NCBI RefSeq assembly: GCF_003937945.1
Contig: NZ_RSEC01000007.1
Location: forward strand, 32,830-96,829
Direction of reading: 5' to 3'
Origin: Amycolatopsis eburnea
GTDB taxonomy: Bacteria; Actinomycetota; Actinomycetes; Mycobacteriales; Pseudonocardiaceae
DNA length: 64,000 nucleotides
A program made the position numbers and the translations under genes. The notes below the pieces were generated by a model that worked only from the letters and a program-made list of their open reading frames with translations, ran no database searches and had not been told where the DNA came from. This document shows positions 27,375-36,182 of the stretch, in pieces (within the stretch, counting starts at the first letter, position 1; every line of letters begins with the position of its first letter).

Positions 27375-28433
27375 TCACTTGGTCAGTTCGGAAGCTTCGA
27401 CGGCGGGCAGGTTCTTGGCCTTCAGCACCTCGTTCAGCGGGCCGAAGTCGGCGAAGCCCTTGAGCGACACCGCCGTCTTCACCACGCCTGCCGTCACCGA
27501 GTCCTGCGCGAGCTGCGGGAATTCGGCGGCGACGGGGTCGGTGGTCAGCTCGATGCCGGAGAACGCGCGGTCCAGGACCGCCGCGCTCAGGGTACTGCCG
27601 GCCAGCTCCTTGAGGGCGCCGTTGACCACCGTCTTCGCCTCCGCCGGGTTGGCCTTGGCCCAGTCGATCGCGGCCAGCTCGCCCTTGAGGAGCGCGCGGA
27701 CGGTGTCCGGGTGCTGCTGCAGGAACTCGCTGCGCACGATCACCACAGTGGTCGGGAACCGGCCGCCGGGCCACAGCGTCTTCTCGTCGACGAGCACCTT
27801 CGCGCCGGCGTCGAGGACCAGCCGGGACGCCCACGGCTCCGGCAGCCAGCCGCCGTCGACCTCGCCCTTCTTGAAGGCGTCCAGCGTCTTCGGGTTGTCG
27901 AGGTTGGTGATCTTGACCTGGTCGGTCAGCTTCTTCTCGGCCAGGAACTTCTTGAGCGCGACGTCCTGGGTGTTGGCCAGCTGCGGCGTGGCGATGTTCT
28001 TGCCCTTGAGCTGGTCCACGCTGGTGATGTCCGGCTTGACGACCAGCTGCGCGCCGCCCGAGACGGCGCCGGAGATCAGCTGGATGGCGCCCTTGGACTT
28101 GGTGAAGGCGTTGATCGCCGGGCCGGAGCCGAGGAACGCGACGTCGAGGGAGCCGCCGAGCAGGGCGTTGACCTCTTCGGGGCCCGCGTTGAACGTCTGG
28201 GTGGTGAGCTTGGTCGAGCCGAGTTCGTTCTTGAAGAAGTCCTTCTTGGCGCCGATCAGCGCGGGCGCGTGGGTGACGTTCGGGAAGAACCCGACCCGGA
28301 CCTCCCCGGCGGCGCCCTGGTTGGCGGCCGGCGCGGTACCGCTGTCCGCGCGTGAGCAGCCGGCGAGCACGCCCACGACGGTCAGGGCGGCCAGCGCCGA
28401 GGCCAGGAAGCGGGTTCTGCGGTGGGTGCGCAC
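27375..28433 (-). CDS. ABC transporter substrate-binding lipoprotein, SsuA/TauA/NrtA type
   Basis: 352 aa from GTG at 28433 (VRTHRRTRFLASALAAL), after AAAGGCGAC. Lipoprotein signal with lipobox VLAGC, so it is anchored outside the membrane. The fold is a periplasmic-binding protein type 2 (VRVGFFPNVTHAPALIGAKK; GWLPEPWASRLVLDAGAKVL). Captures aliphatic sulfonates, taurine or nitrate for the permease and ATPase that follow 22 bases downstream; the ligand is not decidable from sequence. The frame extends upstream to 28694, but the signal peptide fixes the start. Confidence 0.9.
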   Translation of the reverse strand: MRTHRRTRFLASALAALTVVGVLAGCSRADSGTAPAANQGAAGEVRVGFFPNVTHAPALIGAKKDFFKNELGSTKLTTQTFNAGPEEVNALLGGSLDVAFLGSGPAINAFTKSKGAIQLISGAVSGGAQLVVKPDITSVDQLKGKNIATPQLANTQDVALKKFLAEKKLTDQVKITNLDNPKTLDAFKKGEVDGGWLPEPWASRLVLDAGAKVLVDEKTLWPGGRFPTTVVIVRSEFLQQHPDTVRALLKGELAAIDWAKANPAEAKTVVNGALKELAGSTLSAAVLDRAFSGIELTTDPVAAEFPQLAQDSVTAGVVKTAVSLKGFADFGPLNEVLKAKNLPAVEASELTK

Positions 28434-28748
28434 GTCGGTGTCGCCTTTCGGGATCGGTGTTCGGGGCGAGGTTCGCACGGTCACCCACTGGGGCGCATAG
28501 CCATCCGCATCCCGGGAAATCTTGTGAGATTCCTTGACATCGGTGGCGCATGCCCCTACTGGGGACCGTTCGACCAGGTGGAGCGTGGTGCCGCAAGAGC
28601 ATGCGGCGTCGACCGGCCGGACGCGAGGGCCCGCGCGAAGTTCCCGGGATCCGGGAGGAAAGGCCCTTTCGGAGAAATCCCGTAACGCGGGCAACCGCCC
28701 GCGTCACCCGGACGTGGTATCGATGACGACCGATCCGGGAGGGATGAG
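28434..28748. other. Divergent intergenic region with a GC-rich hairpin
   Basis: 315 bases between the binding-lipoprotein gene (leftward) and the membrane-protein gene (rightward). It holds the perfect inverted repeat ACGCGGGC-AACC-GCCCGCGT at 28685-28704. There is also a possible plus-strand promoter (TTGACA at 28534-28539, 17-base spacer, TACTGG) and an imperfect dyad GGAAATC...GATTCC around 28515-28533 on the transporter side. I see no convincing small gene or riboswitch. Confidence 0.4.
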
Positions 28749-29138
28749 ATGACGAGCACCGCACACCGACGGGGCCACGGGGTCGCCGGCGTCCGAGTGG
28801 CGCTGGTCGTGCTGTTCATCGGGCTGGGCCAGGCGTCCTTCGAGTGGCTCCGGTCACTCGGCATGGACGCGGTGACGAGCCTGGTCGTCTGGGCGATCCC
28901 GGTCGCGACGGGCGCGGCCGTCGCGCTGGTGCTGTGGCTGGCTTCGGACCGCGCCTTCTCACTGCGCGTGTGGGGACCGGTCGCGGTCTGCATCCCGGTC
29001 TACATCGGCGGCGCGTTCGGCCTGGCCACGGCGACGGCGAGCCTGGTGGCGTCGATCGTGAGCGGGATCGGGCTGGGCATCGCGGTGGTGGCGGTGGCAG
29101 GCCTGCTGCGCTCGCGACGGCAGGCCTCCAGCGCCTGA
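28749..29138 (+). CDS. Hypothetical integral membrane protein, four predicted TM helices
   Basis: 129 aa; family not recognised. Basic N-terminus (MTSTAHRRGHGVAGVRVA), then hydrophobic helices at about 17-33, 42-64, 74-92 and 97-117, ending in a basic tail (RSRRQASSA), so both ends are probably cytoplasmic. ATG at 28749 follows GGGAGGGATGAG. Stands alone between divergent and convergent neighbours, with the QueA-like stop 8 bases past its own. Confidence 0.6.
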   Translation: MTSTAHRRGHGVAGVRVALVVLFIGLGQASFEWLRSLGMDAVTSLVVWAIPVATGAAVALVLWLASDRAFSLRVWGPVAVCIPVYIGGAFGLATATASLVASIVSGIGLGIAVVAVAGLLRSRRQASSA

Positions 29139-29145
29139 GACCGGG

Positions 29146-30150
29146 TCAGCGGCGCAGCAGCAGGGACACGTCCCCGAACTCGTGCCACAGGTACCGGCGC
29201 TCCACCGCCGCGTCGTAAGCGCGCTGGACGCGGTCGCGGCCCGCCACCGCCTCCAGGAGCAGCAGGTGGGACGCCTCCGGGGCGTGCAGTCCCGTCACGA
29301 TGCCGTCCACCACGCGGGCCGGGTGGTCCGGGCCGAGCACCAGGTCCGTCCACCCCTCGGCCGCACGAACCTCTCCCCCCGCGAACGCCGATTCCAGGGC
29401 GCGGGCCGCCGTCGTGCCGACCGCGATCACGCGGCCGCCGCGGGAGCGGACCCACGAGACCAGTGCCGCCGTCGTGGCCGGGACGCGGAAGCGTTCCGGC
29501 TGGGGCGGCTCGTCCGCCTCCGGCGACGACACCCCCGTGTGCAGCAGCAGCGGCGCGAACAGCACGCCGTCGGTCACCAGGCGCGTCACCAGCTCCGTCG
29601 TGAACGGGCGGGCCGCCGAGGGCATCTCCGCGCTGCCCGGCTCGCGGGCGAAGACCGTCTGGTAGTCCGACAGCGGCCACGCGCGCGGCACGTACCCGTA
29701 GCGGATCGGGCGGCCGGCCGTGGCCAGGAAGCCCGGGACCGGGCCCTCCACCGCCACCGAAGCCCGCCACAGCCGCTCGGTCACCGGGGAGCGCAACGTC
29801 AGGGACGCGCCGCCGGGCAGTTCCAGGACCTCGCCGGGGCGGCCGTCGAGCAGCGGGCCGCCGGGGGCGCGCAGCTCCACGACCCAGCCGCCGTCGTCCA
29901 GGGGTGACGCGAAGTGGACGACCACCGGGCGGCCGGAGCGGACCGCGTCGACCGCTGCCGGCAATGTTCCCGACGTGTTGACCACCAATAGGTCACCGGG
30001 CCGCAAGTGCGCGCCCAGTGCGGAGAACACCGTGTGGTGCACACCTGACGGCGAAGCGACCAGCAGGCGGACCTCGTCGCGTGCCAGACCTCGGGCCTCC
30101 GGTGGCGCCGAAGCGGACAACTCCGCGGGAAGGTCGAAGCGGATGTTCAT
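29146..30150 (-). CDS. QueA-like S-adenosylmethionine:tRNA ribosyltransferase-isomerase homologue
   Basis: 334 aa. QueA transfers and isomerises ribose from SAM onto 7-deazaguanine in tRNA during queuosine synthesis. Family marks: GDLLVVNTSGTLPAA (about residues 51-65), YGYVPRAWPLSDYQTVFA (about 150), RVIAVGTTAARALESA, and a C-terminal LHAPEASHLLLLEAVAG with WHEFGDVSLLL. The N-terminus is diverged and there is no tgt or queC/D/E/F nearby, so it may act on another substrate, as suspected for many actinobacterial QueA-like proteins. Start overlaps the SDR stop (ATGA), so the two are coupled. Confidence 0.82.
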   Translation of the reverse strand: MNIRFDLPAELSASAPPEARGLARDEVRLLVASPSGVHHTVFSALGAHLRPGDLLVVNTSGTLPAAVDAVRSGRPVVVHFASPLDDGGWVVELRAPGGPLLDGRPGEVLELPGGASLTLRSPVTERLWRASVAVEGPVPGFLATAGRPIRYGYVPRAWPLSDYQTVFAREPGSAEMPSAARPFTTELVTRLVTDGVLFAPLLLHTGVSSPEADEPPQPERFRVPATTAALVSWVRSRGGRVIAVGTTAARALESAFAGGEVRAAEGWTDLVLGPDHPARVVDGIVTGLHAPEASHLLLLEAVAGRDRVQRAYDAAVERRYLWHEFGDVSLLLRR

Positions 30151-30818
30151 GCGGTCACCAGGAGGTCTGCCGCGCGGTAGCGGCCGCTCGGCGGGCGCTC
30201 GTCGAGCAGCCGCAAGAACCCCGGGACGACCGACGACGGCAGTGGCCGGTCCGAGATGTCCTCGCCCGGGAACGCGCGCTGGTGCATCGCCGTGCGCAGG
30301 TCGCCCGGATCGACCGCGTACACCGCCAGGTCCGGGTTCTCCGCGCCGAGCACCGCCGTGAGCTGGTCGAGCGCGGCCTTCGCCGAGCCGTACCCGCCCC
30401 AGCCTTCGTAGGGCTCGACGGCCGCGTCCGAGCTGATGTCGATGAGCGTTCCGCGCGACGCCGTCAGCGCGGGCAGGAGCAGCTGCGTCAGCGCCAGCGG
30501 GGCGAAAACGTTGACGCGGTAGACGTTCTCCAGTTCCGCCAAGGGGTAGCTGCCCAACAAAGGCAGCGGGCTGACACCCAGGGAACTGGCGTTGTTGACG
30601 AGCAGGTCGAGCGACGGGCACGCGCCGGCCAGTGACGCGCGGTGGCGGGGGTCGGCGACGTCGCCGGGAATCGCGGTGAAGCCGATCTCCTCGGCAGCGG
30701 CCGAAAGCGCGGCCGCGTCGCGGCCGTCGCCGACGACCGTCCACTGGCGACTCACCAGGGCCGCCGCGAGGGCGCGGCCCAGACCGGCGGACGCGCCGGT
30801 CACGAGTGCGGTTGGCAT
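30147..30818 (-). CDS. Short-chain dehydrogenase/reductase
   Basis: 223 aa classical SDR. NAD(P)-binding TGASAGLG (residues 8-15), NNAS at about 82, and the catalytic Ser (DISSD), Tyr and Lys in GGYGSAKAAL (Y-x3-K). ATG at 30818 follows GGAGGAGGAACC. First gene of a two-gene operon with the QueA-like gene. The promoter region at 30846-30876 has a 19-base-spaced MerR-type layout. Substrate unknown. Confidence 0.88.
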   Translation of the reverse strand: MPTALVTGASAGLGRALAAALVSRQWTVVGDGRDAAALSAAAEEIGFTAIPGDVADPRHRASLAGACPSLDLLVNNASSLGVSPLPLLGSYPLAELENVYRVNVFAPLALTQLLLPALTASRGTLIDISSDAAVEPYEGWGGYGSAKAALDQLTAVLGAENPDLAVYAVDPGDLRTAMHQRAFPGEDISDRPLPSSVVPGFLRLLDERPPSGRYRAADLLVTA

Positions 30819-30845
30819 GGTTCCTCCTCCGAGGGCTACCACACC

Positions 30846-30876
30846 ATCGTGAAACCTCTACATTACTTGAGGTCAA
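30846..30876 (-). promoter_or_regulatory. MerR-type promoter/operator for the SDR-QueA-like operon
   Basis: Minus strand TTGACC (30876-30871), a 19-base spacer, then CACGAT (30851-30846). The spacer region carries the dyad ACCTC-N10-GAGGT (30854-30873). An over-long spacer with the dyad sitting between -35 and -10 is characteristic of MerR/SoxR-activated promoters. It overlaps the last codons of the permease gene. The -10 is weak, as expected for an activator-dependent promoter. Confidence 0.5.
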
Positions 30877-32230
30877 CCCGGCGGCACAGCGGGAAGTACG
30901 CTGCCAGCGAAACGACGAACCCGACGTAGTAGGCGAGATCCGCGCCGTGCAGCGCCGCCGCGACCGGTCCGGTGTAGAGGGACGTGTTCATGAACGGCAC
31001 CGCCGCGCCGAAGCCGAGCACGAACGCCACCACCGCCGCCCACGGCCGCACGGACACCGAACCCAGGACGTCGACGCGCCGCCCGCCGCGGGTGCGCGCG
31101 AGCCAGTCCGGGACGACCACGCCGAGGAACGGCGGGATCCAGTAGCTGACGAACAGCAGCACGTTCTCGAACTTCGCGGACAGGTCGCCGCTGTGCATCC
31201 AGAGGATCAGCGCGAACGCCAGCACCGTCACGACCACCGCCGACACCGGGCGCCGCAGCCGGACGCCGACGGTCTGCAGGGCCAGTGATCCGCTGTAGTC
31301 GTTCATCGCGTTCGACGACACCGCCGCCAGCGCGATCACCGCCAGCGCCAGCGCGCCCAGGAACCCGCCGCCGAGCAGCTTCGCGACACCGGACGCCGTC
31401 TGGTCACCCAGCGACGACCCCAGCGCGAGCCCGAGGCCCTCGCCGATCGCGTACGACACGACGAGGCCGAAGAGGGTGGCCCAGAAGACGCTGCGCGACG
31501 ACGTCGACGCGGGCAGGTAGCGGCTGAAGTCCGACGCGTACGGCGCCCAGGAGATCGCCAGCGACAACGTGATCGTCGTGAACAGGACGACGCCGCCCGC
31601 CAGGTCGGCGCCCGAAGCCGTGTCCGCCGCAGCGATCGGGTGTCCGGAAAGGACCTTCACGGCGAGCGCGGCGAACGCGAGCACCAGCAGCACGCTCATC
31701 ACCGCCTGGACGCGGTGGATCAGCGCGTAGCCGAACACGCCGAGCGCGCACTGCAGCACCAGCACGATCAGCACCGCCGCCCAGAACGGCAGCCCGGTCA
31801 GCTCGGCCAGCGCTTCGCCGCCGAACAGCCCGACCAGCGCGTCCCACGCGATCGAACCGAGCCACTGCACCAGGCCGGGCAGGACGACGCCGCCGCCGAA
31901 CGGCAGCCGGGCCAGCGGCAGCTGGCCGGTACCGGTGCGCGGGCCCCAGGTGGAGAGGTAGGCGACCGGCAGCGACCCGAGCACGGTGCCGGCGAGCATC
32001 GCGGCCAGCCCGGTCCAGAACCCCAGGCCGAGCGACGCGGCGAGGGTGCCGGTGAACACCGCCGTCATCGTCAGGTTGGGCGCGAACCACACGCTGAACA
32101 GCCGCCACGGCCTGCCGAACCGGTTGCCCTCCGGGACCGGCGCGATACCGTGGGTTTCGATCGCCAGGTCGCCGCCGCCGGTGGGCATCCGCCCGCCGAA
32201 GACCTCGGCGTCCAGACCACGTCCGCTCAT
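30863..32230 (-). CDS. NCS1-family purine/cytosine permease
   Basis: 455 aa with about 12 TM helices. N-terminal IETHGIAPVPEGNRFGRPWRLFSVWFAPNLTM is the NCS1 entry segment (given in parts: ETHGI-PVPE, FSVWFAPNL). SWAPYASDFSRYLP (about residue 265) and SSNAMNDYSGSLALQT are the substrate- and sodium-site helices. Imports cytosine, purines or allantoin-like compounds with H+ or Na+. ATG at 32230, after GGGAGGCAGGGA; the frame is open to 32416 without support. Divergent from the histidine kinase gene. Confidence 0.9.
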   Translation of the reverse strand: MSGRGLDAEVFGGRMPTGGGDLAIETHGIAPVPEGNRFGRPWRLFSVWFAPNLTMTAVFTGTLAASLGLGFWTGLAAMLAGTVLGSLPVAYLSTWGPRTGTGQLPLARLPFGGGVVLPGLVQWLGSIAWDALVGLFGGEALAELTGLPFWAAVLIVLVLQCALGVFGYALIHRVQAVMSVLLVLAFAALAVKVLSGHPIAAADTASGADLAGGVVLFTTITLSLAISWAPYASDFSRYLPASTSSRSVFWATLFGLVVSYAIGEGLGLALGSSLGDQTASGVAKLLGGGFLGALALAVIALAAVSSNAMNDYSGSLALQTVGVRLRRPVSAVVVTVLAFALILWMHSGDLSAKFENVLLFVSYWIPPFLGVVVPDWLARTRGGRRVDVLGSVSVRPWAAVVAFVLGFGAAVPFMNTSLYTGPVAAALHGADLAYYVGFVVSLAAYFPLCRRVDLK

Positions 32231-32348
32231 TCCCTGCCTCCCGTTCGCCCCGGGGTTCACCCTAAAGCGCCGCCGCCCGGTGTAACGCGAGAGCCCGAAC
32301 GGGCGAATGACGGTTTGCGTGTCCGGGAGCACACCGGGAGGGGTGGGC

Positions 32349-33902
32349 GTGGCGCAGCACCCGCGGACGCTCGTGATGACCGGCCTGCTCGTCGCCGGCC
32401 TGGCCCTCGGGGTCACCGCGCTGACGCTGAAGGCGGCCGACGGCGGTCATTCCGCGCTCGACACCGCGCTCAGCACCGCGACCGGCTTCCTCTTCCTGCT
32501 CGCCGGCGCGGTCGCGCACGTCCGGCGCCCGGCCAACCCGATCGGCGTGCTCATCGCGTTCGCCGGCGTCGCGCTGTTCCTCGAAGACCTCCAGTTCGCG
32601 CGGAACCCGGTGCTGTACACGATCGCCGTGCCGCTGCGCGCCGCGTCCAGCCCGGTCATCGCGCACCTCGTGCTCGCGTTCCCCCACGGCAGGCTGCGGT
32701 CGCGGTGGGAGCGGCTGCTGGTGACCGCGGCGTACCTGGTGGTGCTCGGTTCGGGCGTGGTCGGGCTCCTGGCCGACGACGACCCGCGCGACCTGCTGGC
32801 GATCCGGCCGGGCTCGGACGGCGGCGCGTTCGCCGACCGCGCGCTCGAGCTCGCCGCCACCGCGATCAGCGCCGGCGTGGTCGTCGTGCTGCTCTACCGC
32901 TGGCTGACCGGGCGGCTGCCGCAGCGGCGCCTGCTCTCGCCGGTGATCACCATCGCGTTGCTGGGCGCGCTCACGTCGGGGGCGGGCACGGCGCTCGGCG
33001 ACGGGCACCCGCTGTCGCACCCGCTCCTGCAGGCGTACCGGATCCTGTTCTGCCTGTGGCCGCTGGCGTTCCTGGCCGGGGTGCTGCGCGCCCGCGTCGG
33101 CAACGCCGAGATGATCCGGCTGCTGCTGGAGCGCGACGGCACCGGGCTGGCCGCGCTGGTGCAGGACGACGAGGTCTGGAAGGACAGCCGGTCGATCGAC
33201 GCGCTCAACGCCGCGGCCGGGCTGGTGCTCGACAACCAGCGGCTCACGGCGGAGCTGGAGCACCGGCTGGCCGAAGTGCGCGCGTCGCGGGCGCGGCTGG
33301 TCGAGGCCGGCGACGAGGAACGCCGCCGCCTGGAACGCGACCTGCACGACGGCGCCCAGCAGCGGCTGGTGAGCGTCGTGCTCCTGCTGCGGATGACCGG
33401 CCGCCGCTACGGCGACGATCTGCCGCCGGAGGTGCGCGCCCTGCTCAGCGGCTCGGTCGACGAGCTGCAGACGGCGATCACCGAGCTGCGGGAGCTGGCC
33501 CGCGGCATCCGGCCGGCGATCCTCACCGAAGCGGGCCTGGTCGCGGCGGTCCGGTCGCTGGCCGACCGCAGCCCGATGGACGTGGCCCTGTCGGTCGGCA
33601 CGGTGCCGCGCCTCGACGCGGCGGTGGAGGCGACGGCGTACTTCGTGACGTCGGAAGCGCTGACGAACGCGTTGAAGCACGCGCAGACCGACCGCGTCGG
33701 CGTCCGGATCGCGGTCGAGGGCGCGGAACTGCGGGTCGCGGTGACCGACCACGGCGCCGGCGGCGCGTCCCTGGACGGCGGGACCGGGCTGGCGGGCCTG
33801 CGCGACCGCGTCGAGGCGCTGGGCGGCGAACTCGACGTCGCCAGCGGCCCCGGCGGCACGGCCGTCAGCGCGGTCATCCCCCTGGTCGCCGAAAAGCCGT
33901 GA
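32349..33902 (+). CDS. Orphan NarL/DesK-type sensor histidine kinase
   Basis: 517 aa from GTG at 32349, with GGGAGGGG upstream. N-terminal half has about 7 hydrophobic helices (residues 8-240) forming a membrane sensor. The HisKA_3 phosphorylation site is RRLERDLHDGAQQRL (His at about 330). The GHKL ATPase has SEALTNALKH (N-box), TDHGAGG (G1) and GTGLAGLRDRVEALGG (G2). Such kinases pair with LuxR-type response regulators, but none is adjacent: the next gene is a convergent protease. The frame also opens at ATG 32307. Confidence 0.88.
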   Translation: MAQHPRTLVMTGLLVAGLALGVTALTLKAADGGHSALDTALSTATGFLFLLAGAVAHVRRPANPIGVLIAFAGVALFLEDLQFARNPVLYTIAVPLRAASSPVIAHLVLAFPHGRLRSRWERLLVTAAYLVVLGSGVVGLLADDDPRDLLAIRPGSDGGAFADRALELAATAISAGVVVVLLYRWLTGRLPQRRLLSPVITIALLGALTSGAGTALGDGHPLSHPLLQAYRILFCLWPLAFLAGVLRARVGNAEMIRLLLERDGTGLAALVQDDEVWKDSRSIDALNAAAGLVLDNQRLTAELEHRLAEVRASRARLVEAGDEERRRLERDLHDGAQQRLVSVVLLLRMTGRRYGDDLPPEVRALLSGSVDELQTAITELRELARGIRPAILTEAGLVAAVRSLADRSPMDVALSVGTVPRLDAAVEATAYFVTSEALTNALKHAQTDRVGVRIAVEGAELRVAVTDHGAGGASLDGGTGLAGLRDRVEALGGELDVASGPGGTAVSAVIPLVAEKP

Positions 33903-33947
33903 AGGCCTCCTTACCGGGCGAAAAAGCCGGTAAGGAGGCCTTCACGG
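33897..33947. terminator. Long hairpin, 'CCGTGAAGG' type, with A-rich loop
   Basis: 21-base arms (CCGTGAAGGCCTCCTTACCG... and complement) around the 9-base loop GCGAAAAAG. It starts inside the last codons of the kinase gene and ends 7 bases before the sedolisin stop, so it serves both convergent genes. Same CGTGAAGG...CCTTCACG ends as the hairpins at 18801 and 24139. Confidence 0.72.
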
Positions 33948-33954
33948 ACTGGGA

Positions 33955-35886
33955 CTAGACGAGGAGCAGGAAGAGCAGGCCGTTCGGCGTGCCGAGACCC
34001 GTCACGTCGTCGTAGCCGGGGGTGGTGTGGATGGTCAGGCCCTGGTAGTCGAGCGTGCGCACCGAGGTGAGCAGCCCGCCCGAAGCGTCGACCGAGTTCG
34101 CGTAGTCGACGCGCTCCACCGCGGCGTCCACGTGCTTCACGTCGCTGATCGCCGAGGTGCGCGAAGTCAGCTTGTAGATCACGGGGTTGATGAAGCCGTG
34201 GTGGAAGTGGTCGACGCTGTCGGCCACCGCCATGATGCCGGCGAACACCGGCGACGCGAGGCTCGTGCCGCCGATCCGGTACTGGTCGTAGTAGGCGCCG
34301 TCCGGGAAGGTCTGCGTCTGGCCGACCAGGAAGCCGGTGTTCGGGTCGCCGATCGCGGAGATGTCCGGGACGACCCGGCCCTTCTTGTGACCGGTCTGGT
34401 TCTTCGTCGACAGCGCGTCCGGCACGACGCCCTTCTGGTAGAAGGGCTGCTCGAACAGGCGGCTGGTGCCGCCGCCGGAACCGCTGGTGTAGTTGGCCGG
34501 GCCGTAGACGCCGTTGGTCAGCGAGGACTTGCTGGTCTCCCAGCCGGTCTCGAAGATCCGCTTGCCGTCCTTGCCGATCGCGATGGACGTGCCACCGACC
34601 GCGGTGATCCACGGCGCCGAGGCGGAGAAGTCCGGCGACGGCGTGCCGAGGCGCGCGACCTCGTCGCCGTTGTCACCCGAGGAGAAGTAGACGCCGATGC
34701 CCTCGAGCACCGCCTGCAGCGAGATCTGGTTGAACACCTTGACCTCGTCGGCCGGGATGTCCTCGCCGGTGTCGCCGTAGGAGTTCGACACGATGTCGGC
34801 CTTGTGGCCGGCGATCACGTAGTTCAGCGCCACGTCGAGGGCGTTGTCCTCGCAGGACTCGCCGCCGACGTACAGGATGTCGGCGCCCGGCGCGAGACCG
34901 TGGGCGGCCTCGACGTCGAGGGTCTCCTCGCCGTACCAGCCCGCCGCGTCGCACTGGTCCGGCGGCTCGAGGACCGGGTTCGCCGGGAAGACGTGCTGCT
35001 TGAACTGGCTCTGCTTCAGCGGGTGCGCCGGGTCGTTCTTCCGGGCGTACGTGCTGGCGTCGGCGTAGATGGTCGGCGAGGCGAACGCGTCCACGATGGC
35101 GATCGTGGTGCCCTTGCCGTCCGCGCCGACCTTGTCGACGCCGTAGGCCGACCGCAGCTGCGCCGGGGTGTAGCCGCAGGGGGCGTACGGCAGGTGCTGG
35201 CCGTTGTAGGCGGGATCGGTGGTGTCGATCTTCTCGCCGTAGTAGGCGCTGCACGGCCGCGCGTTGCGGAAACCGGGGCCGGGGGCGACGTCGGACGGCG
35301 TGCCGGCACCGGTGGCGTGGTCGGGCTTGAACAGGTTGGTCGCCTGGTCCACGCCGACGACGCCGAGGACGTCGTCCGCCAGGTTCGCGGGCACCGACAG
35401 GTTCTTGTCGGCGGCGCGGAGGGTCTGGCCCTTGACCTTGTACTTGCCCAGCTTGACGCCGAACGCGTCCTGCGTCTGGCCGGCGGTGCCGGTGGCCTCG
35501 ACGTAGGCGCGGTTCGACGGCACCTCGCCGATGCTGAAGCCGTTGCCGGTCAGCCACGCCTTGACGGCGTTGACCGTCGCGTCACTGGCGGCGAAGCGGT
35601 CACGCACCTGGTCCGGGCTGAGGTACTGGCGGTAGGTCGCGCTGTCCGGATCGGACACGGCCTGGGCCAGCGCCTCGGCACCCGCGTTGTCGCGCTGGTT
35701 CAGGTAGACCCGGAAGCTCAGCTTCGACGCGGGCGCCGTGTCGGCGACCTTCGCCTGCGCGTTCGCCCACAACGGGTGCGACTGCGGAATGTCCTGACGC
35801 CCCTGCGCGGACGCCGTCGCCGGCAGGGCGCCGGTCAGGCCACCCACCACCGCGAGCGAAAGGAGCAGGGTGGAGCTTCTTCGCAC
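33955..35886 (-). CDS. Secreted S53 sedolisin (pro-kumamolisin-type) protease
   Basis: 643 aa from GTG at 35886 (VRRSSTLLLSLAVVGG), after GAGGGAG. Signal peptide ends near ATASA. The prodomain (residues 30-200) has the typical YRQYLSPDQVRDRFA. In the catalytic domain, EETLDVEAAHGLAPGA carries the Glu and Asp of the triad, SSGDNGD the oxyanion Asp, and GGTSLASPVFAG the nucleophilic Ser. The Ca2+ site is the C-terminal DDVTGLGTPNG. Acid-active endopeptidase exported as a zymogen. The frame is open to 35934, but the signal peptide and RBS fix the start. Confidence 0.93.
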   Translation of the reverse strand: MRRSSTLLLSLAVVGGLTGALPATASAQGRQDIPQSHPLWANAQAKVADTAPASKLSFRVYLNQRDNAGAEALAQAVSDPDSATYRQYLSPDQVRDRFAASDATVNAVKAWLTGNGFSIGEVPSNRAYVEATGTAGQTQDAFGVKLGKYKVKGQTLRAADKNLSVPANLADDVLGVVGVDQATNLFKPDHATGAGTPSDVAPGPGFRNARPCSAYYGEKIDTTDPAYNGQHLPYAPCGYTPAQLRSAYGVDKVGADGKGTTIAIVDAFASPTIYADASTYARKNDPAHPLKQSQFKQHVFPANPVLEPPDQCDAAGWYGEETLDVEAAHGLAPGADILYVGGESCEDNALDVALNYVIAGHKADIVSNSYGDTGEDIPADEVKVFNQISLQAVLEGIGVYFSSGDNGDEVARLGTPSPDFSASAPWITAVGGTSIAIGKDGKRIFETGWETSKSSLTNGVYGPANYTSGSGGGTSRLFEQPFYQKGVVPDALSTKNQTGHKKGRVVPDISAIGDPNTGFLVGQTQTFPDGAYYDQYRIGGTSLASPVFAGIMAVADSVDHFHHGFINPVIYKLTSRTSAISDVKHVDAAVERVDYANSVDASGGLLTSVRTLDYQGLTIHTTPGYDDVTGLGTPNGLLFLLLV

Positions 35887-36182
35887 AGAAATCTCCCTCT
35901 TCGAAAGCGGCCCCAGAAAACGGGCCTGGAACACCGGGTGAGACTAGATCGGTGTTCCGCTCGCGGGGAAGTGCTTGCGGAACCGTTATCTCGGCGCGAA
36001 TTCACGTCCCGATGGGCGTGGTGCGGAAATCCGATTTGTCGGAGAGAAAACGCGAGGAATGCTCTCTTGTGCGCGGTAAGTCCGGTTTCGCGGACCACGT
36101 CCGAAGGGGACGCGCCACCTACTAAAGTCGGGTGGTCCGTCCACTCGGGACAGTCCGCGCCGTGACGGCACTTCGGCCGTGG

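Noticed and set aside
28434..28748. Possible SAM or other riboswitch ahead of the sulfonate-type transporter
   Set aside because: No recognisable riboswitch core could be matched by eye; only simple dyads are present.
32262..33752. 496-codon minus-strand frame opposite the histidine kinase
   Set aside because: Composition typical of GC-rich shadow frames; the kinase motifs on the plus strand are unambiguous.
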